Shown piece by piece: positions 25,099 through 33,882 of a DNA stretch of 41,955 nucleotides; positions within the stretch are counted from its first letter, which is position 1, and the number at the start of each line of letters is the position of its first letter. Source of the stretch: CAJXOW01 sp964421495 (GTDB lineage: Bacteria; Bacteroidota; Rhodothermia; Balneolales; Balneolaceae); assembly GCA_964421495.1 (NCBI GenBank), contig CAYQXO010000011.1:1-41955 (forward strand), in the 5' to 3' direction. The position numbers and the translations under genes were made by a program. The notes beneath the pieces were generated by a model. That model ran no database searches. It saw nothing but the letters and a program-made list of their open reading frames with translations, and was not told where the DNA came from.

Positions 25099-26031
25099 TT
25101 ACTTGGCGAATGGATATTCCTGTTTCGGAATCTCGCTGATGTCCTTGAACTCCTTATAGCGCTTGGTGATATCCTCATCGGAGAGCTCAGTCAGTCGCTT
25201 CGGACCAAATTCCTCTACGCAATAACTGGACATAACCGATCCGAATACGGCGGCACGTCGCAGGTTGCGATCCGAGAGATCTTCGGTTTCCGCCAGCCAA
25301 CCTATAAATCCACCGAGAAACGTATCGCCGGCGCCGGTGGGATCATAGATATCCACGACCGGGTAAGCCGGAAGGGCGAAGTAGGTATCGTCCGTAAACA
25401 ACAGGGCCCCGTGCTCTCCTTTCTTGATAATCAGGTTATCCGTGCCCAGATCACGAATCTTGTCGGCCGCTTTCAGCAGATTCGGCTCATCTGCCAGCTC
25501 GCGGGCTTCCGAATCGTTGATAATCAGCATGTTGGTTCGGCCGATCGCTTTTTTCAGATTATCCAGGGTGTTTTCGATCCAGAGATTCATCGTGTCGAGC
25601 ACCACATATTCCGGATCGTCGATCTGGTCAAGCACTTCCATCTGCTGTCCCGGATCGAGATTGCCGAGGGCGATATACTTGCTGTCGGTATAGGAATCCG
25701 GAATTCGGGGATCAAAATTCTCAAACACATTCAACTGCGTATCCAGCGTGTCCCGCTCGTTAAGATCGTACTTGTATTTCCCCTTCCAATAGAACGTCTT
25801 TCCGGATTCATCCACGTCAAGCCCTTCCAGGTCAATGTTATGATCCTTGAAGGTTTGCATGTCCTTATCCTCAAAATCGTTGCCGACCACTCCCACGAGC
25901 CGGACGGGATCGGTAAAATAACTGGAAGAAATAGAAATATAGCTTGCCGACCCCCCGGGTACGCGGTCTACCTGGCCGAAAGGCGTTTCAATTCCGTCAT
26001 ATGCAACTGATCCTACCACTAGTACACTCAT
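25099..26031 (-). CDS. PfkB-family carbohydrate/nucleoside kinase
   Basis: A 310-residue ribokinase-fold kinase. The N-terminal substrate region is GSVAYDGIETPFG...VPGGSASY, and the C-terminal ATP/anion-hole motif is DPTGAGDTFLGGF (230-242) with catalytic base D236. An unusually acidic insertion (KYDLNERDTLDTQLN) is seen around 85-100. The family phosphorylates ribose, fructose derivatives, adenosine or similar; the acceptor here cannot be assigned. It is the first gene of a compact operon with the SemiSWEET and rdgB genes. Confidence 0.92.
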   Translation of the reverse strand: MSVLVVGSVAYDGIETPFGQVDRVPGGSASYISISSSYFTDPVRLVGVVGNDFEDKDMQTFKDHNIDLEGLDVDESGKTFYWKGKYKYDLNERDTLDTQLNVFENFDPRIPDSYTDSKYIALGNLDPGQQMEVLDQIDDPEYVVLDTMNLWIENTLDNLKKAIGRTNMLIINDSEARELADEPNLLKAADKIRDLGTDNLIIKKGEHGALLFTDDTYFALPAYPVVDIYDPTGAGDTFLGGFIGWLAETEDLSDRNLRRAAVFGSVMSSYCVEEFGPKRLTELSDEDITKRYKEFKDISEIPKQEYPFAK

Positions 26032-26264
26032 GAATCGTTACCTCCAATTGTTTTGCTTTCCATTTACTTTTTTAATGATTTGAAAACTCCTGGGCCGACC
26101 TGACGAAGCGACTTAAAATAAGGAGATCACACTAATATACAAACTAAGCTCATGGCATGATATTTCCCCACAAATTCCGGATTTGCTATTTTCGGGACCC
26201 AACCACCGATTATCCTGAAACTGGATTAATTTAAATCAAATCCATAAGTTTTTTCGGTAGCTGC

Positions 26265-26421
26265 CTTTGTCTCCGGACGGGGCGTTCTGAAGCTAGAAAT
26301 ATCCAGCCGTTTGTTGCTTTGCTCCGGTAATCATCGCATACTCCATTTATTCTTTAATTATCTCTTTTTGCTTCTGGCTGCATAATTCAAATGCTTCAGA
26401 ACGCCCCGTCCGGAGACAAAG
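26265..26421 (+). repeat. Family A stem-loop element, copy 2
   Basis: A perfect 29-nt inverted repeat (26265-26293 with 26393-26421). The core opens GAAATATCCAGCCGTTTGTT and ends TTTTTGCTTCTGGCTGC then ATAATTCAAATGCTTCAGA. Arms are unrelated to the other two copies. It occupies the 520-bp divergent gap between pfkB and the Nudix gene, 130 bp upstream of the latter. Confidence 0.92.
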
Positions 26422-26448
26422 AGTTACCATTGATCATCCTCCATTTGA

Positions 26449-26457
26449 GGGGGGGGG
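26449..26457. repeat. Homopolymeric G9 tract
   Basis: Nine consecutive G about 95 bp upstream of the Nudix start. Such tracts slip in replication and can tune promoter spacing; here that is only a possibility. Confidence 0.5.
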
Positions 26458-26551
26458 TATTACCGTCTTCATCGTTGTCGGTTGTGTCTAACTGTCCCTC
26501 TTATTGCCGGCTGTATCCGGAAAATTCACCTGATGTTATTGCTGCGGACTT

Positions 26552-27190
26552 ATGGATAAATTTGCCTCATTCCTGAAATCTCGGCTCGATGCTCCTCTAC
26601 CCGGCCTGGAGGCCCAACGAAAAATGGAACCCCGTCCGCTGGATCACACTTCCGAGTCGCGACGCGATCCTCCTTCGGATGCCGTCGCTAGCGGGGTTAT
26701 GCTGTTGTGGTATCCCTCATCGGACGAACGCTGCCAGATAATATTAACGGTACGCAGTGAGGAAATCGAGCAAGGGGGACAAATTTGCCTGCCCGGAGGC
26801 CGGGTAGAGGGAATAGAGTCGCCCCCGGAAGCTGCTGTGCGTGAGACCCGCGAAGAAATCGGCGTCACCCCGGATCTATATCGAGTCCTTGGCGCGCTGA
26901 CTCCTCTCTACGTCCATTCCTCCAACAGCCTGATCCATCCGTCCGTCGGTTATATATCCCACCGACCCACCTTCGAACGCGATCCCTTTGAAGTTCAGGA
27001 GATTTTCACCGCTTCCCTGGAGACTTTATATCAGCCGGATCACCTTGTTCAATCACGCTGGGAGCTCCACGGGCGTCCCTTCCGCGTGCCCCACTGGAAT
27101 ATCCACGACGCGGTTCCCCTCTGGGGAGCTACCGCGATGATTCTGTCCGAATTCATGGAGCTTTACGGAGAGTATAAAAACAGGGGATAA
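26552..27190 (+). CDS. CoA pyrophosphatase-type Nudix hydrolase
   Basis: A 212-residue Nudix protein. The Nudix box matches fully: G83-x5-E89-x7-R97-E98-x-x-E101-E102-x-G104. The upstream LTVRSEEIEQGGQICLPGG is the CoA-specific (NUDT7/YeaB, UPF0035) signature, so it probably splits CoA into 3',5'-ADP and phosphopantetheine. Length is normal. It is a single gene facing the M20 hydrolase gene, with a family D hairpin between. Confidence 0.9.
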   Translation: MDKFASFLKSRLDAPLPGLEAQRKMEPRPLDHTSESRRDPPSDAVASGVMLLWYPSSDERCQIILTVRSEEIEQGGQICLPGGRVEGIESPPEAAVRETREEIGVTPDLYRVLGALTPLYVHSSNSLIHPSVGYISHRPTFERDPFEVQEIFTASLETLYQPDHLVQSRWELHGRPFRVPHWNIHDAVPLWGATAMILSEFMELYGEYKNRG

Positions 27191-27378
27191 TATTCGCTTC
27201 TTCCACCATCTATCTTGACACCTGTAACTTGAACCTTCTTCCTATATTCCAATCTGATAAAAACGGGGACTTTGAGAAGGGACGAACTAATGTTCACAAA
27301 ATAGACTTGCTAACTCGGGAGAGCAGTGCTGGAAACTGTTGTCCGACCAGATCACCCATGCGGTCCCTGTTTTCCATA

Positions 27379-27425
27379 AGTCTGTCGGACTTTTCGGATC
27401 GTAGCGAAAAAAGGTCCGACAGACT
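27379..27425. repeat. Family D stem-loop, copy 3 (compact)
   Basis: AGTCTGTCGGAC (27379-27390) pairs with GTCCGACAGACT (27414-27425), with inner TTTTCG/CGAAAA. The left 32 nt equal 10896-10927. It sits between two convergent genes, 7 nt from the M20 stop, and may serve as a two-way transcript-end structure. Confidence 0.8.
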
Positions 27426-27432
27426 CCCAGGC

Positions 27433-28638
27433 TCAATTCTTTTCGGGAGGCTCGAAGTTGAGGGCCATCGCCGCCATCAAAGGGGCCCCTGTTTTAAAAG
27501 CCTGTTCATCTATATTGTATTTGGGATGATGCCAGCTATAGACTGAACCGCTTTCCTCGCTTCCGGTACCGAGAAAGAAAAAGGCCCCCGGAAAGTGTTG
27601 CAGGTAAAAGGCAAAATCCTCACCCGCCATCACCGGTTTTTCCAACTCCCGGACCGACGAATCTCCATGCAATTTACGGGCTTCTGCCCGGAGCCGGTCC
27701 ACGGCCCATTCGGTATTGACGAGCGCGGGATATCCCGGGTCAAATTGATATTCGTATGAGGCTCCATGGGCATGCGTAATGCCGTCAACAATTCGTTCCA
27801 TCCGCTGATTGATATGTTGAGCCGTTTCCTCCGAAAACGACCGTACGGTTCCGATCATACGGGCAAACTCCGGAATAATGTTGTGAGCCGATCCGGCCTC
27901 AATTTTGCCTACGGTAACCACGGAGGGTTCATTCGGATCAATACTTCGGCTCGAAATCGTTTGCAGAGCCCCAACAATTTCGGAGGCCACTACAATCGGA
28001 TCCACCGTATCATGCGGTGCGGCCGCATGGCCGCCTGAACCGCGCACGACGATATTGAATTCATCGGGTCGCGCCATCAGGGGACCGCTTCGCACGCCGA
28101 TCTGTCCGGGTTCCAAGTCCGGATAGGTATGCAACCCGTAAATAACATCGACGTCCTGTTCCTGCAGAAATCCGTGCTCGCACAATATCCGTCCCCCGCC
28201 CGGCAATTTTTCCTCTCCCGGCTGAAAAATCAACAGAACACGTCCCCTGATATGATGCTGAAAATCCTTCAATATGCTGGCCGCCCCGAGCAAATTCGCC
28301 GTATGGGCGTCGTGACCGCAACAGTGAGCTACGCCGGGATGCCGTGATATAAAATTCGATTTGTGCGTTCCCTCTTCATCTATGGCCAACGCATCGATAT
28401 CGGCCCGGAGGGCGACCACGGGTCCCCCGTCCGCCTCTTTCCCCTCTATAACACCGACACACCCGGTATTCAGGGGACGCTCGCAGGGGATGTCCATCTC
28501 CTTCAACTTCTCCACAATATACTCGGTCGTCTTTTCCTCCTGATAACTCAACTCCGGGTATTGATGCAGGTGACGGCGTATTTCGACCATCTCCGGGAAA
28601 TGGTGATTCGCCCGCTCTTTAAGTTCTTCGTAATACAT
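27433..28638 (-). CDS. M20 family amidohydrolase (HipO/IAA-amino acid hydrolase type)
   Basis: A 401-residue metal-dependent amidohydrolase of the M20D group, which cleaves N-acyl or N-aromatic amino acids. Metal-binding elements are visible: the RADIDALAI region, CCGHDAHTANLLGAA (107-120), QPGEEKLPGGGRIL with the catalytic Glu, the GLHTYPDLEPGQIGVRSGPLMA block, and MAGEDFAFYL near the C-terminus. No signal peptide is seen, so it is cytoplasmic. Physiological substrate unknown. It has a long divergent upstream gap containing a family A element. Confidence 0.92.
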   Translation of the reverse strand: MYYEELKERANHHFPEMVEIRRHLHQYPELSYQEEKTTEYIVEKLKEMDIPCERPLNTGCVGVIEGKEADGGPVVALRADIDALAIDEEGTHKSNFISRHPGVAHCCGHDAHTANLLGAASILKDFQHHIRGRVLLIFQPGEEKLPGGGRILCEHGFLQEQDVDVIYGLHTYPDLEPGQIGVRSGPLMARPDEFNIVVRGSGGHAAAPHDTVDPIVVASEIVGALQTISSRSIDPNEPSVVTVGKIEAGSAHNIIPEFARMIGTVRSFSEETAQHINQRMERIVDGITHAHGASYEYQFDPGYPALVNTEWAVDRLRAEARKLHGDSSVRELEKPVMAGEDFAFYLQHFPGAFFFLGTGSEESGSVYSWHHPKYNIDEQAFKTGAPLMAAMALNFEPPEKN

Positions 28639-28768
28639 GCTGAATCTTTTTACAATCGCGTTATTGAGGATTAGCCATCCATCGATGCATTTTCGGGTAC
28701 GCCGCGTTTATGACGCAAACCTAAACATATGAAGCAAATAACAGATAGTGAAATTTTTTGCAGGCTGT

Positions 28769-28933
28769 CATTTAAAACCCGGGCGTCCCGAAAGCTTTCG
28801 GGATAGAAATATCCAGCCGTTTACTGCTTTACCGGGACGTATGCCTCATCTCGCTTTTTTGAACCTGGTAACTTATTTTGCTTTTGGCTGCATAATTCAA
28901 ATGCTTCAGAACCGTCCGCCCGGGTTTTAAATG
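28769..28933 (+). repeat. Family A stem-loop element, copy 3 (chimaeric left arm)
   Basis: The outer arms 28769-28785 and 28917-28933 pair perfectly over 17 nt. The core (GAAATATCCAGCCGTTTACT ... GCTTTTGGCTGCATAATTC, AAATGCTTCAGA) matches the other copies. The inner part of the left arm is replaced by the palindrome TCCCGAAAGCTTTCGGGA. The 31 nt at 28774-28804 are identical, reversed, to 32197-32227. It lies in the 547-bp divergent gap, 252 bp upstream of mnmD. Confidence 0.9.
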
Positions 28934-29185
28934 GGATCCTTGCAAGGAAAGGGGAGGGAGTTATCATATGTTGGTGCCGTGTACATTAAAGGGTGTCGTT
29001 CGTTATATTGTATGTCTATTCGTATATGTCTCACGATGAATTGCAGGTAAAGGCTGTATTTTTCTTGAAATTCAGTGGTGTACTGGGGAAATCGTACCGA
29101 TAAAACCGGTCTGACCACAGAACATTTTGTTAGCCTGTCGAATGCTACCGAGTCGAAGCGTAATTATTATGTAGAAACTCATCCT

Positions 29186-29959
29186 ATGGACAGCAATATA
29201 CAACTTCGAAAAACGGAAGATGGATCGCCTACGCTTTATTCATCTGCCTATGATCAGACCTATCATAATCCCGGCGGGGCGGTGAGCGAAAGTCGGCATG
29301 TATTCTTTGAGCAGTCCGGACTTCAGCAGATGCTTGAACGGGGAGATTCGGTTACCATCCTGGAGATTGGTTTCGGGACCGGGTTGAATTTACTGCTTAC
29401 CCTGGACCTTTATTTAGGCTATGGCCATAACCAATCGTTGACGTATCACACGATAGAAGCGGCCCCCATATCGACGGAATTGGCACAATCTCTCGATTAC
29501 AGCTCCTTTCTTCGGCATCCCGAACAGCTTGACCTGCTTCCGGATATTTTCGGAGATCTTCAACCCGGCATGAATGCACCCGGGGTTTTTGACTCACTTG
29601 ATTTAAACATATTCGTGGGGACCTTTAACGACTATCCCGCCTCTGCTATCAAGGCCGATTTTATTTTTCATGATGCTTTTTCGCCGGATGTGAACCCGGA
29701 GCTCTGGAAAGGGGAAACGTTCCAAAAACTGGCGGCCAAAAGTACCGAACAGGCCGTCCTTACCACCTATTGTGCCGCCTCCCGGGCCCGGGGGGCGATG
29801 TGCTGGGCCGGCTGGACGGTGGCCCGGGCTCCGGGCGCCCTCGGGAAGCGGGAGATGTCGGTAGCCTCGCTGGATGCTTCCCTTCTTGAGGATCGAGGAC
29901 TTGAACTGGTGAACAATGAACGGCTCGCCCGACGCTATGACATCGGTGATTTCGACTGA
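29186..29959 (+). CDS. mnmD: tRNA 5-methylaminomethyl-2-thiouridine methyltransferase MnmD
   Basis: A 257-residue stand-alone MnmD that methylates the wobble uridine of tRNA in the mnm5s2U34 pathway. Opening NIQLRKTEDGSPTLYS and YHNPGGAVSESRHVF are typical, motif I is ILEIGFGTGLNLLL, HDAFSPDVNPELW is the active-site loop, and the C-terminal end reads GALGKREM. ATG 29186 is chosen because family similarity begins there; an in-frame ATG at 29075 would add 37 atypical residues. In E. coli this domain is fused to MnmC; here it is alone. The 3' end overlaps the opposing helicase gene by 25 bp. Confidence 0.92.
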   Translation: MDSNIQLRKTEDGSPTLYSSAYDQTYHNPGGAVSESRHVFFEQSGLQQMLERGDSVTILEIGFGTGLNLLLTLDLYLGYGHNQSLTYHTIEAAPISTELAQSLDYSSFLRHPEQLDLLPDIFGDLQPGMNAPGVFDSLDLNIFVGTFNDYPASAIKADFIFHDAFSPDVNPELWKGETFQKLAAKSTEQAVLTTYCAASRARGAMCWAGWTVARAPGALGKREMSVASLDASLLEDRGLELVNNERLARRYDIGDFD

Positions 29960-31923
29960 AGAATATTCTGTCCCCGCTCCCTGATTGTATCAAGCAGCCT
30001 TCCCAGGAATTTGTCGCCGTACATCCGTTCGATATGATCCATATCCGCTATCACATACAACTGCTGTTCGCAGCGGGAAAGAGCGACATTCAGCAGGCGG
30101 GGGACCGTAAGTCCATTCTTGGTTTCGTCAAACGGACGAACCGTAAAATGCCGGCGTCGCCGATTCTGCAACTCGCCGGTCATCACCGTATCAAAAATAA
30201 CGACCCTTTTTTCCCGGCCCTGGAACGTGTGGATCGTCCCCACCTCGACCTCCCGGTATCCCTCGGCCGTCAGCATCCGACGGTAATCGTAGACGGTGCT
30301 GCGAAAAGGTACGATCACCCCGATATCCGTCATTCGCACCTGTTCCTTCAGCACTTTCTGCTGGACGATACGTTTAAGGAGGAACTGGTGGACTTCATTG
30401 ACCGGGCTGAATCCCCGCCGCTGTTCATTTTTAGTCAAATACGGCTCATACCGTGAACTGTCGGCTAAAGCGATCAATTCACGCTTGCGCGATCCTTCCT
30501 CCTGGTTTTCCATCTCCTCGCCGGCCGTTTTCAGTCGTCCCTCGTAGAAGACCGAACTGACGATCTGCGCAAGCTGTGCCTTGAGTCGATACTGCTGATC
30601 AAAAAAGCAGGTCAGCGGTCGGTTGTCATCATGCCACCTGAAGAGATCTTCCGTCGATTCCGCGTCGGACACCCATCCGAAAATATCCTTTTCCAGAAAC
30701 TGTTTCGATTCGTTTCGATTGGTAAGGGCAATCGGCGGAAGCTGCATGGGATCACCCACAACCACAATATGGCTCTTCGCTTTGCGAGCCAGGGCAATCA
30801 GGTAAGGCAGATTTGCCATCGATCCCTCGTCGATAATCACGGCGTCGAACGACAAATCCCGAAATAAATCGGACGTGCATACGCGGGCGAGCGTCGTGGC
30901 CACCAGTTGTTGTTTCTCCAGTTCCACGCGCTCATTGACTTGCTGCAACCGTTCGATTCTCTCTTCCAGCGCTTCTTCTCCGCCATCCGATTCCACGCGA
31001 CGGCTCACCAGTTCATGGGTGCGTTCGACTTCCTCCAACTCCGGATCATCCGGATCCATCTCCTCGAGCTGCTGTTCCAGCTTATAAAACTGCTGAAGCC
31101 GCTCGTCCAGCCTGGCCGCTTTCTCCTTTCTTTTTTGTTCTTTCTGCTCCAATACATTGTCAAACGTGCGATCCAGCAGCCATTTATCGTCCAGCGCCGG
31201 CTCCCCGAATCGAACACTTTGACGGGTTACCTCCTGCATATTCAGGGACTCTCCCGCCTGTAGCACATTCAGCAACCCGACGTCCACTGCCCGATTGGTA
31301 TTCGACGCCAACAGCACTTTTTTATCCTGTCGCAGGTAATTTACCGCCATAAAGCCGAGGGTCGCCGTTTTTCCCGTTCCCGGGGGACCCCAAACGTACA
31401 GCGTTTGATTTAACAGCGCCTTCCGCAAAGCTTCACGCTGGGCCTCGTTGCGCATTTCATCATCCAGCACATCCTCATCCTCCACTTCGTAAATAGCCGC
31501 ATGTTCCTCGATGTGCGGATCAAAAAGAGCCCGGATGCGCTCCCGTGTGGTCTCTTCCTCCTCGCGGGTCCGGGTCAGCTCCTCGCGCACCTTCAACAAC
31601 ACGAAGTCATTCTCCCACTCCAACTCCACCCGATTAATGGTTTCGCCGAAATCCTCCGGAAAGCAAAGCGTTATTTGCCCGTTGTCCATATTCACCGGTT
31701 GCACCTCAAGCGATTTTCCCTCCAGCTCGGCCCGGATCACCTCGGCATATTGAATCGAGGCATTGTGCGTGTCGAAACGATAATGATATTCGCCCTCCCC
31801 GCGATAGCTCTGGCGCTCCCCGTTAAAGAGGATATCATGAGAAGGCTGCTCGCGAACCGCCTCAATTTCATCGTCCACCGCTTCCAGGGCGGTTTCCAGT
31901 AAGTCTTCAAAGTTAAATGACAC
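29935..31923 (-). CDS. UPF1-like (DNA2/NAM7) superfamily 1 helicase
   Basis: A 662-residue SF1B-type helicase. Walker A is GPPGTGKT (179-186), Walker B IIDEGS (363-368, DEGS in place of DEAx), motif III GDPMQLPP (390-397), motif V TIHTFQGREKRVVIFD and motif VI NVALSRCEQQLYVI. A charged coiled coil (about 250-345) forms the usual stalk insertion between motifs Ia and II. The N-terminal 150 residues resemble an OB-like accessory domain (YHYRFDTHNASIQYAEVIRA). It likely unwinds DNA or RNA; its specific role is unknown. The start is GTG. It converges on mnmD. Confidence 0.9.
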   Translation of the reverse strand: MSFNFEDLLETALEAVDDEIEAVREQPSHDILFNGERQSYRGEGEYHYRFDTHNASIQYAEVIRAELEGKSLEVQPVNMDNGQITLCFPEDFGETINRVELEWENDFVLLKVREELTRTREEEETTRERIRALFDPHIEEHAAIYEVEDEDVLDDEMRNEAQREALRKALLNQTLYVWGPPGTGKTATLGFMAVNYLRQDKKVLLASNTNRAVDVGLLNVLQAGESLNMQEVTRQSVRFGEPALDDKWLLDRTFDNVLEQKEQKRKEKAARLDERLQQFYKLEQQLEEMDPDDPELEEVERTHELVSRRVESDGGEEALEERIERLQQVNERVELEKQQLVATTLARVCTSDLFRDLSFDAVIIDEGSMANLPYLIALARKAKSHIVVVGDPMQLPPIALTNRNESKQFLEKDIFGWVSDAESTEDLFRWHDDNRPLTCFFDQQYRLKAQLAQIVSSVFYEGRLKTAGEEMENQEEGSRKRELIALADSSRYEPYLTKNEQRRGFSPVNEVHQFLLKRIVQQKVLKEQVRMTDIGVIVPFRSTVYDYRRMLTAEGYREVEVGTIHTFQGREKRVVIFDTVMTGELQNRRRRHFTVRPFDETKNGLTVPRLLNVALSRCEQQLYVIADMDHIERMYGDKFLGRLLDTIRERGQNILQSKSPMS

Positions 31924-32246
31924 GTGATATTAAGTTTCGTTTTTCGATAGATGAAAAGCGGGCTTCAAGGATTACACTGCCCGGAGCTCAACGAACGCGC
32001 CCCAAACGCACAATAATTCGGCTACAGGAGGCTTTCAGCTTTAACCCGAAAAGTTCGCAGGACTCCTGATCATACAACCGCCCCTAAATATACAAAATTG
32101 ACCATCGATATGAGTAAGAGTCACCCGAATCGATTTCTTTTCAATAAATTTTCCAAAACGGGAGCCGTCTGTCGAACTTTCCGAATCGTAACGAGAATCC
32201 CGAAAGCTTTCGGGACGCCCGGGTTTTTCAAGCACCCCCCGCGAAT
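31924..32246. other. Intergenic region with family D-like sequence
   Basis: This 323-bp gap lies between the helicase start and the GntR stop. 32166-32195 (GTCTGTCGAACTTTCCGAATC then GTAACGAGAA) is a diverged copy of the family D left half, followed by CCCGAAAGCTTTCGGG, a perfect 16-nt palindrome that belongs to the 31-nt block shared with 28774-28804. The remainder shows nothing recognisable. Confidence 0.55.
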
Positions 32247-33143
32247 CTACTGATCCCAGAGTTCGGAGCGGATGGTTTCCGCGCTTTTGGGGGCAATTTC
32301 ATAGGCCAGTCGCAGGCGGCTTTTCTCCGGGATTTTGGCTTCCACCATCGGCGCGCTATTCGGCGTATAGATAATCAAGTCGGTCTCTCGCACAAACAGG
32401 GGCAGCGATTTGCCGTACACCGATCCCGCCAGGAACGATCCCTCGAAATTCAGTGCCGACTTCAGATTGCTAATTAACTTCGAAATGGATTCTTCCTCGC
32501 CCGTTACCAGTCCGATGGTATCCATACCCGCCCGATCAACCATCGAGAGCAGAAAATCACTGGAAAATCCATACACGATGGGCAGCAGCAAACCGGATTC
32601 CGACAGACTTTTAAACTTGCTCAGCAGTTGAATGGGCACGAAAAGCGCATCATAATTTATAGCCTTGTTGAACTGATCCTCATTGATCACCCGGCTTTTC
32701 ACGCCCACCTGCCGCTCTATGGCCTCGGCCAGCATACCCCCGAGTTCATCCGTCTCCCCGACGCTGGCACACGTCTCTATGCGATCGGGCCACTCCAGGT
32801 ACTGCAACTGTTCGTTGTACACCAGGTCGATTTCCTTTTCATCCAGCCCGTAGCCGATCAATTCTTCCAGCATACCCCGCATCTTGCGGGCTCCGATCTC
32901 CAGGCGTTCAGACTTATTGAGGCGCGTAGTCTGGCGCTCGACGATAAAACCGCGACCCTGTTCACTCCGCAGCATGCCCTCTTCCCTCAGAATATGATAG
33001 GCCTTACGGACGGTATGAAAACTGGCTTCCAGTTGTTGTCCCAATTCACGCGTCGACGGCAGGACCTCTCCCACCTGGAACTGTTTGGTGGTGATCATCA
33101 ACCGAATACGATCGGCGATATATTTGGCGGAATGCTGTGCCAC
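32247..33143 (-). CDS. GntR-family transcriptional regulator
   Basis: A 298-residue regulator. The N-terminal winged helix is classical GntR: FQVGEVLPSTRELGQQLEAS and HTVRKAYHILREEGMLRSEQ with the wing GRGFIVE. Residues about 80-298 form an effector domain that I cannot match to FadR, HutC or MocR types; an alternating alpha/beta pattern (LFVPIQLLSKFKSL, MDTIGLVTGEEESISKLISN) hints at a periplasmic-binding-protein-like or response-type fold. The GTG start lacks a Shine-Dalgarno. Target and ligand unknown. Confidence 0.85.
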   Translation of the reverse strand: MAQHSAKYIADRIRLMITTKQFQVGEVLPSTRELGQQLEASFHTVRKAYHILREEGMLRSEQGRGFIVERQTTRLNKSERLEIGARKMRGMLEELIGYGLDEKEIDLVYNEQLQYLEWPDRIETCASVGETDELGGMLAEAIERQVGVKSRVINEDQFNKAINYDALFVPIQLLSKFKSLSESGLLLPIVYGFSSDFLLSMVDRAGMDTIGLVTGEEESISKLISNLKSALNFEGSFLAGSVYGKSLPLFVRETDLIIYTPNSAPMVEAKIPEKSRLRLAYEIAPKSAETIRSELWDQ

Positions 33144-33206
33144 AAATGGTTTTATCTACGACATTGATAAATATAGTTCAGCCCGCACATCGCGACCTGG
33201 AAATAG

Positions 33207-33227
33207 GAAAACCCGGCGTCAACCGGG
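33207..33227 (-). terminator. Weak intrinsic terminator of the GbsR-like gene
   Basis: On the minus strand CCCGG, the loop TTGACG and CCGGG (33227-33212) are followed by four T. It lies 12 nt after the stop codon of the GbsR-family gene. Confidence 0.55.
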
Positions 33228-33238
33228 CCAAAAAGAAA

Positions 33239-33736
33239 TTACATTTTATCGGTAGTCACATCTCTGTACTGTTCTCTCCACCTACCCAGGAATTCCTCAT
33301 TGTGATCTTGCAACAAGACGTAAAATTTTTTCATCTCCTGCATACGCTCCGAAATATAATCAGCCTCCTCGCCTATATGTTTTTCGGCCTTGCGATACAA
33401 GCGATCAACAGATTTAATATTCTGCTCCAACTGATCATTACGATTCATAAACAGTCGCCCGAACAGGTTCATCACCGGCTTATAATAATCCTTGCGATCG
33501 CCGGGAACCCATACCTTCTCAATCAGACCGTTATCTTTCAGACGACGGCAAACCTGGGATATCGGTCCCTTGCTCATATCAAGTTTGTCAGCCATATCAT
33601 CAAGCGACTGGGGATCTTCAGATATAAAAAGAAGTCCCAATATACGCCCCATAAGGGTATTCAAACCAAACGAACTATTCTGGTCGGCAAAATTGGCTAT
33701 GACCTCCTGTGCCAGACGAAATTCTCTTGGATCCAT
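33239..33736 (-). CDS. GbsR/MarR family regulator
   Basis: A 165-residue winged-helix protein of the GbsR subgroup of MarR. The DNA-binding part is MGRILGLLFISEDPQSLDDM, ADKLDMSKGPISQVCRRLKD and the wing GLIEKVWVPGDRKDYYK. The C-terminal half is a long coiled helix for dimerisation. Relatives control glycine-betaine (osmoprotectant) uptake or synthesis, or efflux, which would fit a halophile, but no such genes are next to it. It lies downstream of mutS with a family B element between. Confidence 0.88.
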   Translation of the reverse strand: MDPREFRLAQEVIANFADQNSSFGLNTLMGRILGLLFISEDPQSLDDMADKLDMSKGPISQVCRRLKDNGLIEKVWVPGDRKDYYKPVMNLFGRLFMNRNDQLEQNIKSVDRLYRKAEKHIGEEADYISERMQEMKKFYVLLQDHNEEFLGRWREQYRDVTTDKM

Positions 33737-33882
33737 ATTTTGTGGAATAAAAGGTTAATGTCATGTCATGAGACAAAGGGCTGGCAGGCCATGTCCAATG
33801 TCTCTATGCTTTATTTCAAAATAAGCAAATATTTTATATGGTGGAAATACTAAATAACTTTTCTTTTTCAGGTTGTTGCTTC

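Noticed and set aside
29075..29185. 37-residue N-terminal extension of MnmD
   Set aside because: The extension has no family similarity, and the conserved protein starts at ATG 29186.
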